A DNA stretch of 64,000 nt from Rhodocollybia butyracea (lineage: Eukaryota; Basidiomycota; Agaricomycetes; Agaricales; Omphalotaceae), in assembly GCA_015501585.1 (NCBI GenBank), contig JADNRY010000167.1, forward strand, positions 78,198 to 142,197, read 5' to 3'. Positions 43,091 through 54,618 of this stretch are shown here, piece by piece (within the stretch, counting starts at the first letter, position 1; every line of letters begins with the position of its first letter). The notes under the pieces were generated by a model. It was not told the DNA's origin. It searched no databases and was given only the letters and a program-made list of their open reading frames with translations. Position numbers and translations under genes: made by a program.

Positions 43091-45014
43091 AGCCCCATTG
43101 GCAACCCCGCAACCCCTTTGCTATTGAGCAACCCCACTGCCAATGGCCGGATGGGTCCCGCATCACAAATGATGCGAGATCTGATCAATTTCGCGCTCCC
43201 AGCTCGAGTAAGCGCCATAAATCCTTGCTGTCAAATAGACACAACTTCAAGGGGCAAGGACCGTGGTAGGGACTGCCATGGATTGTAACCACCATATCAT
43301 TGCGGATAGATATGGGATGGCTATCTTTCCACGGTTACGGGACAATCACAGTTATCCGTGGTTTGTCTCGGGATCTTTACTGTATATAGAATAAATTTGT
43401 TTATTGCTTTCTGAATCACCATTCTGAGTCTGGCATGAATGGTCAACTCCCCAGTACACGCTTGTTAACCCACAGCCATACATGGCCTTGATTATTGACT
43501 CTTTTGGCCTCTGATACCCATCCTGTCGTATATTGCCGATGTGGCAACTCCGGAGATTAGTTAGCCGGATCGGTATGTTTGTATGTCCGTATACTTACTC
43601 ATCGTATTAGCAATATTATAAAACTGAATTGTTTATTTCAGTGGTCTTTTCGGCTTGAGGGAAAAGACAATTGTAATTGAATAATTACGCACATGGGAAA
43701 AACCAACTGAACTCCAACTTTTCGCAACTCAAGATATGAGAAAATTTAATTGTCTTTTCAACTACCTGGATTTAAGAACATTCTGTAACTTATTTGATAG
43801 CATATATTTGTCTAAATTCAGTTAATCTTTCAGTTTTGTAAAATGATATACCATAATGGGAGATTTCACACGAGTTATCTATTCTATTGAATACACAAAT
43901 TTCAGTAACAAATTCTATATATGTGAAAATTCCGCCGAGATGTCAAGAATCGGATTGCATTTCTGCCGAGCAGAATTTTTTACCCTTCTGGTGTGATAAC
44001 CGTACGGATTTTTTCATATGGTACTCAAGCTCCGCCCCCGGGAACCTCTCGGGAAATCCCTGACTGTCCCTAGACCGTGGCAGTTGAATTGCAACTGCGT
44101 TTGATGCAGTTGAAAGGTGTTGCCCTGGGCAGTTGCCGGCAGAGTATATAATCGGTTCTTCAATTGAGTTGTTGGATATGAAGCGCCCGGAAGGCGCTCT
44201 TTTACATTCTTAGCGTTTCTCTGAGGCATCGCTCTTGTCCTATTGGGCTACTGGTGTGTCTCAGGAGACACAGAGTTTTTGCAGGATTCAACAGCAGATT
44301 GTCTTCATTGCCCTTATGCACTTAAGTACCTAGTCTCTGGTACTTCCGCTTTGGTCACTCTGACAGACTGGCATAATTGATCTCAATCTCATGGATGTAG
44401 ATCATCTAGTGCTTGTGGTAGCGAGGCACACAATCTTCCTGTGAGGTGACTGGTACTGTCTTGGGTGGTTCGGAGCTAGCTAAGATACAATGAATGCCTT
44501 GATGAATGCGATGGTCCTCATATCCCATGAGGCTCTCCTAACAGCTCTACAGAAATGGATGTATGTGCCCTAGCCTCCAGATGCACTGCCTGTACCTTGC
44601 CAATCCGCCGTATATTGACGATTTGACATTGGCAACATCTGAAGTACAATTAATGTGACGACTCTGCGACTTCTAATTATTACCTTGTATGCTATATATC
44701 ATGTCTCTGGCCGTGCAAGGCAGTCCTTTGAAACTCATACTAATATCGCTAGGCATACGCCCGTCACCTCCACGAAAAGTCAGCATATCGCGGCAACCAT
44801 TCCCGTTCCTAAACACGACCACCGTGACATTGTTTCTTTCATTCGCAGCAAAGACGTTCCGGGCTGCAGATGGAAGTCCCGCTAGGCTACCTCGAAGGAT
44901 AGGGGTATTCTTTCTTCCTCTCGTTTTCTTTATTCATTTTACAGTTACAAGTATATTCCTTTATATTCCTCATTCATTCATTCTAGCACACTACGACGAG
45001 TACTGACTACTTAG

Positions 45015-45050
45015 CACCCCAGTTGTTCACTCGAGTGTTCCTGGGGTGCG
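45015..45050. other. Hairpin with 9-bp GC-rich stem
   Basis: gcaccccag and its exact complement ctggggtgc enclose ttgttcactcgagtgttc, which itself holds the palindrome cactcgagtg. Strong stem-loop potential; role unknown. A similar gttgttcact..gtgttcc motif occurs again at about 45157-45177 without the GC-rich stem. Confidence 0.6.
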
Positions 45051-45536
45051 TATTCATCTTACTTGTAGAACCAGTTCACTGATAGCCTGTAGGCTTTCAT
45101 TTCTAAGACACGTTATTAATTAGTCTTACAGGTACGATTCATATACTAATAAAAGAGTTGTTCACTTAACGTGTTCCTTGGATACATTATTAACTAGTCT
45201 TACACTTGCCTCGGGGCCTTTCCTTATTTACAAATGCGGAATAACTGAATAGAACTCAAAAGTACTGAGGCGAGGTACCAGGTACTAGTACATGCCGCCA
45301 CCGGCATTTCTTGTTTTGGGAACAGACCCTTCTCGGTCTCAATAGAAATCAAGGGATGTCAGACTAGTGGAGCGGAAGGAAACTAAGATGGTAATAGATA
45401 TAATGATCTTGTCCAGCTGTCAAAAGCCTTCGCTGTTGGAATTTGTGATATCCAAGCGCCTTGTGTACCAATGGCTAATATGGAGTGTCATAATGTGTGA
45501 TCAATACTGCATTGACTTGAATGTAGGGCAGAATTG

Positions 45537-45591
45537 CTATACAGAGAGTCGTTGCTATACAGAGAGTCGTTGCTATACAGAGAGTCGTTGA
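45537..45591. repeat. Three tandem 18-bp units
   Basis: Three perfect copies of gctatacagagagtcgtt in a row. In one frame it gives a repeated CYTESR hexapeptide, but there is no supporting gene. Confidence 0.85.
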
Positions 45592-45927
45592 CTGTGCATG
45601 GCAAATTCCCTTATGTAGCGTAGTATACAATTGTAGGGTACCTGGGTATATAAATATATAGTTCTGTGTAGCGAGAACTGTCGACCCAGGGCTTTACCCA
45701 TCTCTACCCTCTAGTGTGATATTGTCTCCACATTTGGAGGAGGTGGCATTTGAATTTTCTTACAACAACATTCGCTACCAAGTCAAGGTGGGGAACCACC
45801 AAGGTCTCAAGACAATAATTTGCTATTTTAATCTTTAATTAAAAGGTGCCTTAACAAGCTACATCCAATTCCAAATCCAATTCTCACACGGAGTTTTTCA
45901 TCCAAACTTGATGTGCAAAAGTCCATT

Positions 45928-47311
45928 ATGACTCCAAAAGAGGTGGAAGAAGTTACACATATTGGCCAAGTACTATGGGGAAATGCTGCTCAGACGATAT
46001 TACAATGTGTTCTCTATGGTGAAATTATTGCCTGATGTTTCAAGAAAAGACCTTACTTGTCAATACTTTAGGTATTTATTGCTCAAGTGTTGCAATTAGC
46101 ATTTGTCTATACTCGTGCGAGTTTAGATATAACACTCAGCACAAATTTTGATTCAACTTTGTAGGAGCAAGAAGTGTACAAGTGGAGCAAAGAAAGCATC
46201 GACCTTTGTCCTTGTCGGCACATTTGTCCTCATGATACTGTATATCGCCAGTCAGCCTACAGTGAGTCTCATCCTCATCCACTATGGCCTTGTAGTCCCT
46301 CTTCCTGGAGGAATTCTGTCCCAAGCAGCAGCAGCAGATCGTCAGCTCCTGTTGAGACTTGGTCAGTTGATCACTATATGGTCACGCAACATCATAGTGA
46401 GTTGGGATGACACTGAGTACTGCCACCTGTTAACTTGAACCCAAAAGTCATTGATTGCAGATGCTGTCATTGCGTGGAGAGCTTCGGCGGTTTGGGTTGG
46501 TAATCAGGCTGTCAATTGGATATTGGTTGTTTTTTTGCTGGCGGATATAGGTGAGATTGATTTACAACCATTGGTTCCGTGGTTCCGTGCTGATGGGTCC
46601 GTATAAGCGGTCTCAGTAGTTGATATCATTGTAGACTCTCGATCAGACCTTTCAGCCAACAGCAATAGTAATTCAATTGTGACTCTTGATGGGATAGTTT
46701 TTGTGGTCTCATTGTCAGTGAATTTGGCCGCAACCTGTCTAATAGGCTTCCGGGCATGGTAAGTAGCGAACGTTCTCAATGAAGCTTAATTGGAGACTCT
46801 TGAAATTGCAGGACATATCGCAACTCAATGAGAGCGATTTCAATCAGAAGGAAAAAAAGCAGAGTAGAAGGCATTTTTCTTCTACTTGTGGAATCTGGGG
46901 CTATATATGCACTGCTTCAGGTCTGCTTCTCACATACAGAGTATAACTTGGTTCCACTAAATGAAATTTATCAGATAATTAACATAATAATCAGAGAATT
47001 GGATGTTAAGGAAGCAAACCTTTCACCTATTGGCTATGCTGGAGAGTCTGTTGAACAACTCAACATATATGCCGCAGTGAGGACCCTATTATTCTCTTTG
47101 TCAATACCTATTCCCCAATCATGCTTTTCAGGCTTTAAATCCAGTGGTAATTTTTATCCTGGTGCAAACTCAAGACGTGGATGAGCACAGTTTCCGGATT
47201 CCCACATTGAGCCAACAACTCTCCGGCACCCAGAGTAGGTTAGAAAGCACTTCTGCCGAAACTGAACAGTCTGGCCAAGCTAACCATCTCAGTGCCACTA
47301 TGTCTGAATGA
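45928..47311 (+). CDS. Seven-TM basidiomycete membrane protein (copy B)
   Basis: Paralogue of 9646-11033, 332 aa. Exons 45928-46018, 46072-46114, 46165-46396, 46448-46550, 46620-46758, 46812-46920, 46975-47076, 47132-47311. Six of eight exons are identical in length to copy A; exon 5 is 6 nt and exon 8 12 nt longer. Same landmarks: LIADAVIAWRASAVW, VSLSVNLAATCLIGFRAW, VESGAIYALLQ, ALNPVVIFILVQTQ. Conserved splice phases and open frames in both copies suggest that both were kept under selection. Function unknown; probably a membrane sensor or structural membrane protein, which is only inference. Confidence 0.75.
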
Positions 47312-47594
47312 AAGGGAACAGATTGACTCCACTCGTTGATTTGAGGGCAGAAAGACAGCCTGCAAAGAGGGTGTGGAAATGAATGCGGAGGTACACCGAG
47401 ACTTCAAGCGGTTTGGAGCCTTCACATCCTTCCCCAAGTTTGAAAGAGAGAAAGTGATCGCAATTACTAGCGATTAGTATCCTCAGCCAATACCACAAGG
47501 GTGATATCATAATTAAATCCATACTAATAGTGTTACAAATAAGTATTAAACAGTAAATAAAATATAGTTCAGTCAAGGGAGTTCCTCTCCCCAT

Positions 47595-48636
47595 TTACCT
47601 GATACGCAAAAAACCGCGGAAACAGCAAGGCATACCCCCATCGACGCCTCCTATCCAGGTGCCCCCAGCAACGTTTCTAAGATCGGAAGCATCCTTAAAT
47701 ACTGATATCCATCCATTCCCATGATATTGAAAGGCATCGGTGTCGCACCAACACGTTTGAAAACGCTCCGATATCTTCCATAACGCTGGACGCAATGAGC
47801 CACACTGCATTAAAGATGGCGATAGTCTTGCCTGTGATACGCGTTATAACCGCCAGTCCGCTCAGACCGCGCATGCCTCGTTGATCCCGAACTTCGAGTC
47901 TTTGCATGACTTCATGCGAGATAAGATTAGAGAAGACGAGCATGAGCCATGATACGGTGGCAGCGATGCCATAGATGAGATAACCTCCTGAGCGGCAGCC
48001 AAGTCCAACGGCTGGTGTCCAGTACGCCACAAGGATAGCAGCCCCGGTGGTACCCCATTGGAGAAACAGAGCAACCAATGCGGCTTGAAACATGTGATGA
48101 ATTATATGGGGATGTTGATGGAGAGTCGATAATGGTATGAAGGCTCTGAGCTCTGGTTCCAAGCGACATCGGATGGCGGCATCTCGATCAAGCATAGCTG
48201 GAAATCCCATTCTCGAACCCTCGTTGTACGTGTCCAGCGAACGTGAACCAAGTGAAGATGCGGGCGTATTTAAAGATTGGTCCTCTGTCCTTTCGTCGCC
48301 TCGCACATCAAATCCCCACCACGTGAGAGGAGGAGAGGGAGAGTCTTCCAAGTCGTTTGGCGAAAGCTTGGGAATGCCCTGTTGAGCGAGGACATAATCA
48401 GATTGCGAATCTCGATCTACACTGCCCTTGCGGCTCATATGGGGAAAGGGCACCTGCGAACCTGAACACACGCCCCTGGTGTGTAAAGAGGGAGTTTCCG
48501 ATTGACTGGCGCCAGATGCGTGCCGCTGATGAATTGGTAGAAGAGGAAGTGTCTCTCGAAATGCACTAAAAGCTCCACTTTGAGCATCGGACAAGATATG
48601 CAGGTCAGCGTTTGGGCAGTGACCTGTCTGAGCCAC
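47595..48636 (-). pseudogene. Basidiomycete membrane protein gene with frameshift
   Basis: The minus-strand reading begins at 48636 with a polar N-terminus of about 160 residues, then MFQAALVALFLQWGTTGAAI, VAYWTPAVGLGCRSGGYLIYGIAATVSWL and a helix ending AVWLIAS, all hallmarks of an uncharacterised Agaricomycete membrane family. At a run of four A (plus strand 47760-47763) the frame must shift by one base to continue into QTCWCDTDAF and a WIGG motif expected of the family (the C-x-C pair after the third helix), ending at 47595. So either a recent frameshift or a homopolymer error. Relics of the same gene lie at about 7960-8230 and 41680-41960. Confidence 0.65.
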
Positions 48637-48861
48637 ATATTCAACTTTCCCTGTAATGTCGCGCTCTGGGATAAATTTGTGGTCTGTGAGAGCTTTCTTG
48701 ATGGTCCCGACCTTGCACTGCGACCCTACACGAACATATCTAGAAATATGAGCTCAAGATATGAAGCTGTGCGAAGGAAATCCTACCCAAAGACGATTGG
48801 GAACCTGCAATTGATGATTTAGCTCTAAAGCAATTTAGAGGCGGGAAAGCCTTACATCTCC

Positions 48862-49743
48862 TTACATCCAACTCCAGACTGTGCTAGATGCAAATTGATT
48901 ACCGATGTCGGGGCTGCCCAAGTGAGTCATGGACTGCCGCTATGAATGAAATCAAGTACGCTAGAAAGGCGAACAGAACTATATATAAGTGTGTTAGTAT
49001 CAGTATCGTACAATCGGCACTGATCAGATCATATACCTTGGGCAAGGAATGACTGCGTGAAGCCACGTCGTGTGTTGCGAAGATCCTTCTCCGCAGTTAT
49101 CCAGAATTTCTGTTGACCATTATCATCATCCAGAATGATGCAGAATTTCTGTTGACCATTATCATCATCCAGAATGATGAGACTGGCTAGTTCGCCAGCC
49201 CTCTGATTGGCACGCATAGGACATTGTTGGGTTTCCCGGAGCTGCGTCGACTCGTTTGACCATATAACGGCAGCGTGAATTATGTTGGGCCGCTTCTGTA
49301 ATTTTTCGGAATGCGATGGAGATGTATCGTCAATTGAAAGCTGTGAGTGCGATAGAGTACGCCGCAAGGGCCGGGCTTCCAATAGACAGGCAGGTGCTCA
49401 AGAAGTTTATGGAGCCATTCGCTTCGAAGGGTAGCTGGGCTATTAGGGCGAGCCAAGTTGACATAGTGAGCGCAGAAGAAGTAAAATCTACGCTCTCGCT
49501 TATAATAAGCGAGATTCATCTGAAGAACAGTATTGTGCTTACCTGTGTGAATACCCCGCAGCTCTGCTCGCAAGCTCTGTTCGATATGCCCCAGACGTCA
49601 GGTGGAAGACTGCCATTGGCAGGACAGGTAGGAGAAATTGCCTCTCCAAGGATATTGACGAGGCCTTCGGAGGTGCAATTGAACTTGCAGGCACATCCAG
49701 TTTGCCAGTCCGGCATGCTCACGGTGCTGAGAGAGGTACCCAT
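48862..49743 (-). pseudogene. Decayed basidiomycete multi-pass membrane protein gene
   Basis: Minus strand. Exon 49743-49543 begins MGTSLSTVSMPDW and includes LVNILGEAISPTCP and CGVFTQ. After an intron ending at about 49473, AGCGTAGAT opens SVDFTSSALTMSTWLALIAQLP and a GSPALAAYSIALTAFN helix. Then an in-frame TGA (near 49340), a frameshift, QRAGELASLIILDDDNGQQKFW, LRNTRRGFTQSFLAQG, an intron from gtatat, and a last exon LFAFLAYLISFIAAV..GNQFASSTVWSWM with a stop at 48862-48864 where the family continues. Stop, frameshift and truncation make it a pseudogene. The plus-strand open frame over it is an antisense shadow. Confidence 0.65.
49102..49179. repeat. 39-bp perfect tandem duplication
   Basis: Units 49102-49140 and 49141-49179 are identical. 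On the minus strand it repeats 13 codons in frame (DDDNGQQKF) in the membrane-protein relic. Confidence 0.9.
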
Positions 49744-52526
49744 AGCTGTGACGCTAGGCACCGTCGTCGATGACAAGAGGCATGGCCCATTTTATGTTAA
49801 GCAGGGAAACGGTGCAAACCCTAACCCCGAGTCTCATCCCTGCTCACCGTAACCTTAACAGCATTCAAGCCAGGCATAGAAGTTCACAGCATTACAAGGT
49901 TTTTACGCTTTTGGGCTTTAATTAAGAAATGTTTAGTGGCCGGACGTCGCATCAGGTTGCATCAGGTTGCATCAGGTTGCATCCTGCTGTATCGCGGACT
50001 TGGATTTGTTACTGGATTTGTAGCGCGTGCCTTTCCTGCCGATAACATCTCAAATTATATCAAAGCAACCTAGGTAAAAAAAACACTGTGATTTAGAAGT
50101 AGGAGCCTCTCTGAGGAAGCTGGAAGGCTGAGGAAGGATTGCTCACATTCGAGTAGGTAGGTCGCACGCGTAAGGAGTGAAGATTCTGAGCAAGTTTTCC
50201 ACCGCACCCAGGCCCTCATTGTATCTCTACATGATTGATCCACTAGCTTCGCTGTACCAGAGACCAGTCCAGCCGCAAGAATTGAAGCAGGCATCAAATC
50301 TTTCGCCTGTTACCATTGCCTTCGATTCGTTCTGTCATTTTAACCGACACTTGGCGGTTCATAGGATTAGGGAAAGGTGCCGGCAAATCGTTATGCCTTA
50401 GGCCTTGAGCTCGACACAGAAGTGAGATGGCAATATGGATGCACCAACGAGTGAAGGTATGTTTATTTATCATTGTCAATACTCTGAATTTTGGAACACT
50501 TTTGCTCAAGGATTTCTGATGAGCTGTTTGTTTAGTCTCGGTGCTGAGATGAACAAGACTCTGTATCTGTGTATCGTGGTCAATCTGTATCAATGGGTAG
50601 AATGGAAATTGGAATGTTGGAACATTGATGTCAGGCTGCAGTGAGCATTTTCCTCTTCATATACATCCAGTTGCATTCTCTCTTCAATTGGATTCCACTG
50701 CGTCATCGCTCACTAACCTCCTTTTCCTAGATTCATATCCTACCGCCTAGCACAAAGTCTGCATGCAAACCTGGCCCTTTCACCTTTGATGTTGTAGCTT
50801 TTACAAAACTACCAATTCAATGCTGAACATTCAACATCCACTATGTTCTTTATTGGGGTAAATGGACTGAACACGGCTCTTCGGTCATTGAAGCCATAGA
50901 TATGTCAAACATCCACCAAGTTTTGGTATTTTTAGGTCAAATACTATGAAAACTTACTTGTTTCATTACGCCCAACATTTACAGGATCGATAGAGGCAAC
51001 AGAAAACTGGGAGTTCTGGGATATGTTGATAATAGCGACACCATTTCGGAGCAATTAAAATTCCCCAGAGCTTCTCGTCCTTCCACGCTGTATCTTGGAC
51101 CCTTCCTGATACAACTACTCTGTGTAAGTGGGTCTTTGTCACAATCCAGCAGCTTTGACCGTTACGCCAAAACGGCAGTATAAACACAAACTATGTGTTC
51201 AGCCTCTGGATTGTATATAAGCACATCTTGGCGGTTCAAGTGTGGTAAGCCACGGCAGGCTTACACCCTTCCCCACTCTCGGAGAAGTTTCCTTATATGG
51301 GCCGTCAAGGGTTACTCCGGTGGTGAGTGGAATAGGACATGGGACATGGCTGAGGCGTTGGGTAGAGTGGCCAGTGAATCCAGGAAGCTACATAATTCGC
51401 GATCTGTATTGGGAATCGTCTTTCTGTATCCAACCTATCACTTCCTGCTCCAGAAAATTCATCGATAGGGGATTGATTCGCTGGTTTTTCCCTCGAGATC
51501 TTGTGTCGGTCTCTCCGCTATAGCCCCGCATCTCATACCACCTCCAGTACGGGTTGAACACCACATTTAGCTTGCATTTTCAGGTTTTGGCTTCTCAGCC
51601 TAATTCCTCTGCCCATCCTGATAATGACCCGACGGTGGAGGGGATCGTGGCGTTACGGGCCGGAGTTCGCCGTCAGTATATAGCCTTTCACGCATGTTCA
51701 TAGCTACTCAGTTGTATTCATCCGTGTTCTCTGTGATTACCTCTCACTGAGGTTGGGATCTCCCACCTCAACGGTTGATATTGAGCAGTAGACCTCATTG
51801 CAGATATCTATGATATCAATTCCATTCAGAACTTGGAAGTCCTGGAGCATTGTTTTCCACCTTCACATCGATATCCTCTGCTGGAGACTCTAGATCTTAG
51901 AATTTACAAGGGCGACAGACAATTTCACAGCCAACCTTGTCAAAGTGTAGTGGCATTGAAGGGCCCATGTGATGCCTGGATCAGCAATACAGTATGGAAA
52001 TGTAGTCTGGATCATGGTAGAGGAGAGTTGGAAAGCTCAGTGTAAACTCGGCACACTTAGCAATGATATCCGTACCGTTGTATTGCTGGTACTTACCGGG
52101 GATCTAGAGAGATCTACAGCTGCAATTATTGAGCTAATTGCTCTGAATACCAAGGCATGCCATTGAGAACCGGCATTAAGACTTTGGAACATGCTGGGTA
52201 GCTTTCTGCTTGATTGACCTCTCGCTCATTATTAATGATGAGTGGCCTGCGGACGCTCAATAAAATAATTTTGAGAATGCCAATTCTTGATTCTTAGTTT
52301 TGAAGACAATACATTGCATAAAGTGCAAGCTTTGTATTTGAGCGCTCCGAAATTTAGTGCCCTAAGGTTTGGAGCTGAGCCCATAACACTGCATTCTCGG
52401 AAAAAGGGGAAGATTTGGCAATTTCTCATGACCAAGTGGAAATCTATGTAATTTAGGTCACCGGGGGCCATACACTGCAGGAAGAAAAGACAAAAGACAT
52501 GAAATGTAACTGTACAATAGTACTGA
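49744..52526. other. Mostly empty region with possible F-box/LRR relics
   Basis: 49951-49980 is a perfect atcaggttgc triplet repeat. 51783-52045 (plus) reads LEVLEHCFPP..LLETLDLRIYKGDRQF and 52471-52232 (minus) reads SAPNLRALNFGALKYKACTL; both have the leucine pattern of Agaricomycete F-box-like proteins, but lack an F-box and flanking exons. 50966-51187 (minus) and 51193-51523 (plus) are open but unrecognised. I see no intact gene here. Confidence 0.35.
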
Positions 52527-52531
52527 CTAGA

Positions 52532-52683
52532 TGTAACGCCTACAGCACGTTCATTGCCGTTAGCGCCAATATTACATAATTAGTCTACTCTTATCCTCGT
52601 ACCACATACTCGTTTCGGTCTATTTCTCTAATAGAACAAGATCTTGCTCATGGTCTGAGGCATTAAGAGTCAGGGCTCTTACA
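52532..52683 (+). repeat. Left LTR of the short LTR element
   Basis: 152 bp with TG..CA ends, about 97% identical to 53860-54011. Confidence 0.9.
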
Positions 52684-52726
52684 CTTTTTTGAGCAACCTT
52701 GTCCTGAATAGGACTATTACAGCAAT

Positions 52727-53827
52727 ATGACCACACAACAGCACAACTCAAGCCATGACTCTGTCATGGCTCTGGCTTACTCTTTTCTTTCTCAAATCCT
52801 TTCCATGTTCCCTCATGATCCTCTCTCACACATCTCTGGGATCCTGGACTTCTCCTCCCAGGGAATTCAACGGCTGCTAGTCAACTTTAAGCAGCTCTGG
52901 GAACAACATGGTCTTTCAGTGGCTGGTAGGGATTTGGCAGAGGCAGTGGTGCAGGATTCAACATTAAGATGTTGCTGGGCAGTGAAGAAAGAAGGTTTCC
53001 AGGCAGAGGTCTGTTTTCAGATGATAGAGTCCATTAAGAGACTGGGAGAAGAGTTTGGGATGGAACTGTCCAAATCTCAAACACCACCTCCTGCTCCAAG
53101 TTCTCCATCACCTTTGACCACTCCTACTGCCTCATCACCAACTCCCACGCTCGCTTCGAATGCATTGAACGCATTGAAATCATCTCCACATGCTCTGACA
53201 TTGGTTTCACCCTCCAAACCCACTTCCCCTTCATTTCGACTCCAACCAATCTCAGAGTTTGCACGGGAGGTGGCTGAACTGCGGAAAGCAGGCCGGAAAC
53301 TCGAAGTATTCATGGATGAACATGTCATGGGGCTCGAACACACAGCTGGCACACCGCCAGCTCGTGTTCATCTCTCAAACACTCCAACCGAGTGTACACC
53401 TGTGCCTTATATTGCCCCTGTGACTGCTGTTCCACCAACAGGCCTTCGTAAACGTGTGTCAAACACAATGTGTATGGTGCGTTTGGTTCGCTCTTGCTTC
53501 GTTCAAGTTGTTGCCCATCCCAATCTGGTACACTCATGCCATCACCCTCACCCACTGAAACTCCCCATCACCATATTTGTGCTCCCAATCAATGCTCCCA
53601 TTCATGGCACTGGAGATCTACTGTCTCCAATGTGCCACCACCATCTCAATCTGGACTTAGTGTCAGCATCCAGAGAATCCGGCGATTTTCACAGGACACT
53701 TTCTCTTCTTCTGCACTTATGGAAATTGCCAGCATACTACATCGTACGTTACCTATTAGATGACTGTATGTTTCTCTTTGTTATGTTTTCCCTTTTCCAT
53801 CTTTCTCTTTTGTTTTTTTTTGGGTAA
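52727..53827 (+). CDS. Gag-like frame of the short LTR element
   Basis: 366 codons. First ~125 residues are compact and helical (LAYSFLSQILSMFPHDPL, RLLVNFKQLWEQHGLSV, CWAVKKEGFQAEVCFQMIESIKRL), followed by a serine/proline/threonine-rich linker, a helix AREVAELRKAGRKLEVF, then low-complexity sequence whose last 130 residues look like a shifted frame. No zinc knuckle seen. Position right after the left LTR and lack of pol suggest Gag, or a protein that borrowed this place. Not a recognised family. Confidence 0.5.
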   Translation: MTTQQHNSSHDSVMALAYSFLSQILSMFPHDPLSHISGILDFSSQGIQRLLVNFKQLWEQHGLSVAGRDLAEAVVQDSTLRCCWAVKKEGFQAEVCFQMIESIKRLGEEFGMELSKSQTPPPAPSSPSPLTTPTASSPTPTLASNALNALKSSPHALTLVSPSKPTSPSFRLQPISEFAREVAELRKAGRKLEVFMDEHVMGLEHTAGTPPARVHLSNTPTECTPVPYIAPVTAVPPTGLRKRVSNTMCMVRLVRSCFVQVVAHPNLVHSCHHPHPLKLPITIFVLPINAPIHGTGDLLSPMCHHHLNLDLVSASRESGDFHRTLSLLLHLWKLPAYYIVRYLLDDCMFLFVMFSLFHLSLLFFFG

Positions 53828-53859
53828 GATGGACCTGTGGGGTCAATCTAGGGGGCATG

Positions 53860-54011
53860 TGTAACGCCTACGGCATGTTCATTGCCGTTAGCGCCGATAT
53901 TACATAATTAGTCTACTCTTATCCTCGTACCACATACTCGTTTTGGTCTATTTCTCTAATAGAACGAGATCTTGCTCATGGTCTGAGGCATTAAGAGTCA
54001 GGGCTCTTACA
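53860..54011 (+). repeat. Right LTR of the short LTR element
   Basis: 152 bp, differs from the left LTR by five transitions. Preceded by the likely polypurine tract at about 53850-53857. Confidence 0.9.
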
Positions 54012-54016
54012 CTAGA

Positions 54017-54618
54017 CATTAGATAGTACTGGGTAAGACAGTCAGGGTTACTGCCAAAGACAGTAAGGATTCCTGGTTGCATTCTCAATAACTGTCTTTT
54101 GACAGTAATCTTGCCTGTCCTAGACAGTACTCTTGACTGTCCTAGACAGTAAGCTTGCTTGTCCCAGGACAGTCATATCATATGTACTGGGGCAGTAGAT
54201 TTAATTGCTTTTGGACAGTTATTCTTATGGTGAAACCATTTCTGCACTTCCTGCTGATTTGCGATCAGACTCATACCTTAGAACAGGTAGGGATCAGATG
54301 CGCAAGTACTGCAAACATTTGTCTCACCCTGGGGCCCCAGAGGTGGCTGGGCTGTTGTTGGCTTGTCTTCAGCATTGCTTCCTGGAGACTTATGGATGTT
54401 GGTGATGGCTCATAAAATGGAAAGGTCGTCAACACAATGTGGATACACAGTTCCCGGTGAATTCCTCGGTCATGGGTGCCTTCACTGATAATGTCAACAT
54501 TAGCGGTGGCACGATTCAGAGCTTGAGCCAACTTGCAGCTCGCAATACAAGTTCTTGCTACCTAAAAATAGCAGCTTGCACTCGAGCTTCAGCTCGATTC
54601 AATCCCTACAACATCACA
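54017..54618. other. Region with clustered GACAGT/ACTGTC motifs
   Basis: 54035-54230 contains about ten occurrences of gacagt or its complement, some as actgtcctagacagt near-palindromes. Clusters of short direct and inverted motifs are typical of transposon subterminal regions. 54230-54600 has open but unrecognised stretches. No gene supported. Confidence 0.4.

Larger units (their letters stand above)
43091..45927. other. Extra sequence in the 35-47 kb copy; no intact gene
   Basis: Sequence mostly absent from the 5-11 kb duplicate. It is AT-rich around 43550-43950. A related tatattg-cgatgtggcaac/gatttgac motif occurs at about 43530 and 44610. An open hydrophobic stretch at 44689-45006 is not a known protein. 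Probably one or more decayed mobile elements, but I cannot define their ends. Confidence 0.35.
52532..54011 (+). mobile_element. Short non-autonomous LTR retrotransposon
   Basis: 1480 bp: 152-bp LTRs (52532-52683 and 53860-54011; TGTAACGCC...GCTCTTACA) flanked by a 5-bp target duplication CTAGA (52527-52531, 54012-54016). The purine-rich tagggggcatg abuts the right LTR. The interior is about 1.18 kb, with one Gag-like reading frame and no protease, reverse transcriptase or integrase. The LTRs differ at five sites, all transitions. It needs proteins from another element to move. Confidence 0.9.

Noticed and set aside
44655..45006. Small secreted or membrane protein gene
   Set aside because: Overlapping open frames with a hydrophobic stretch, but no conservation in the duplicated region, no splice support and no recognisable family.
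49316..49852. 178-codon plus-strand frame
   Set aside because: The minus strand carries recognisable membrane-protein segments over the same interval. The plus frame is a shadow.
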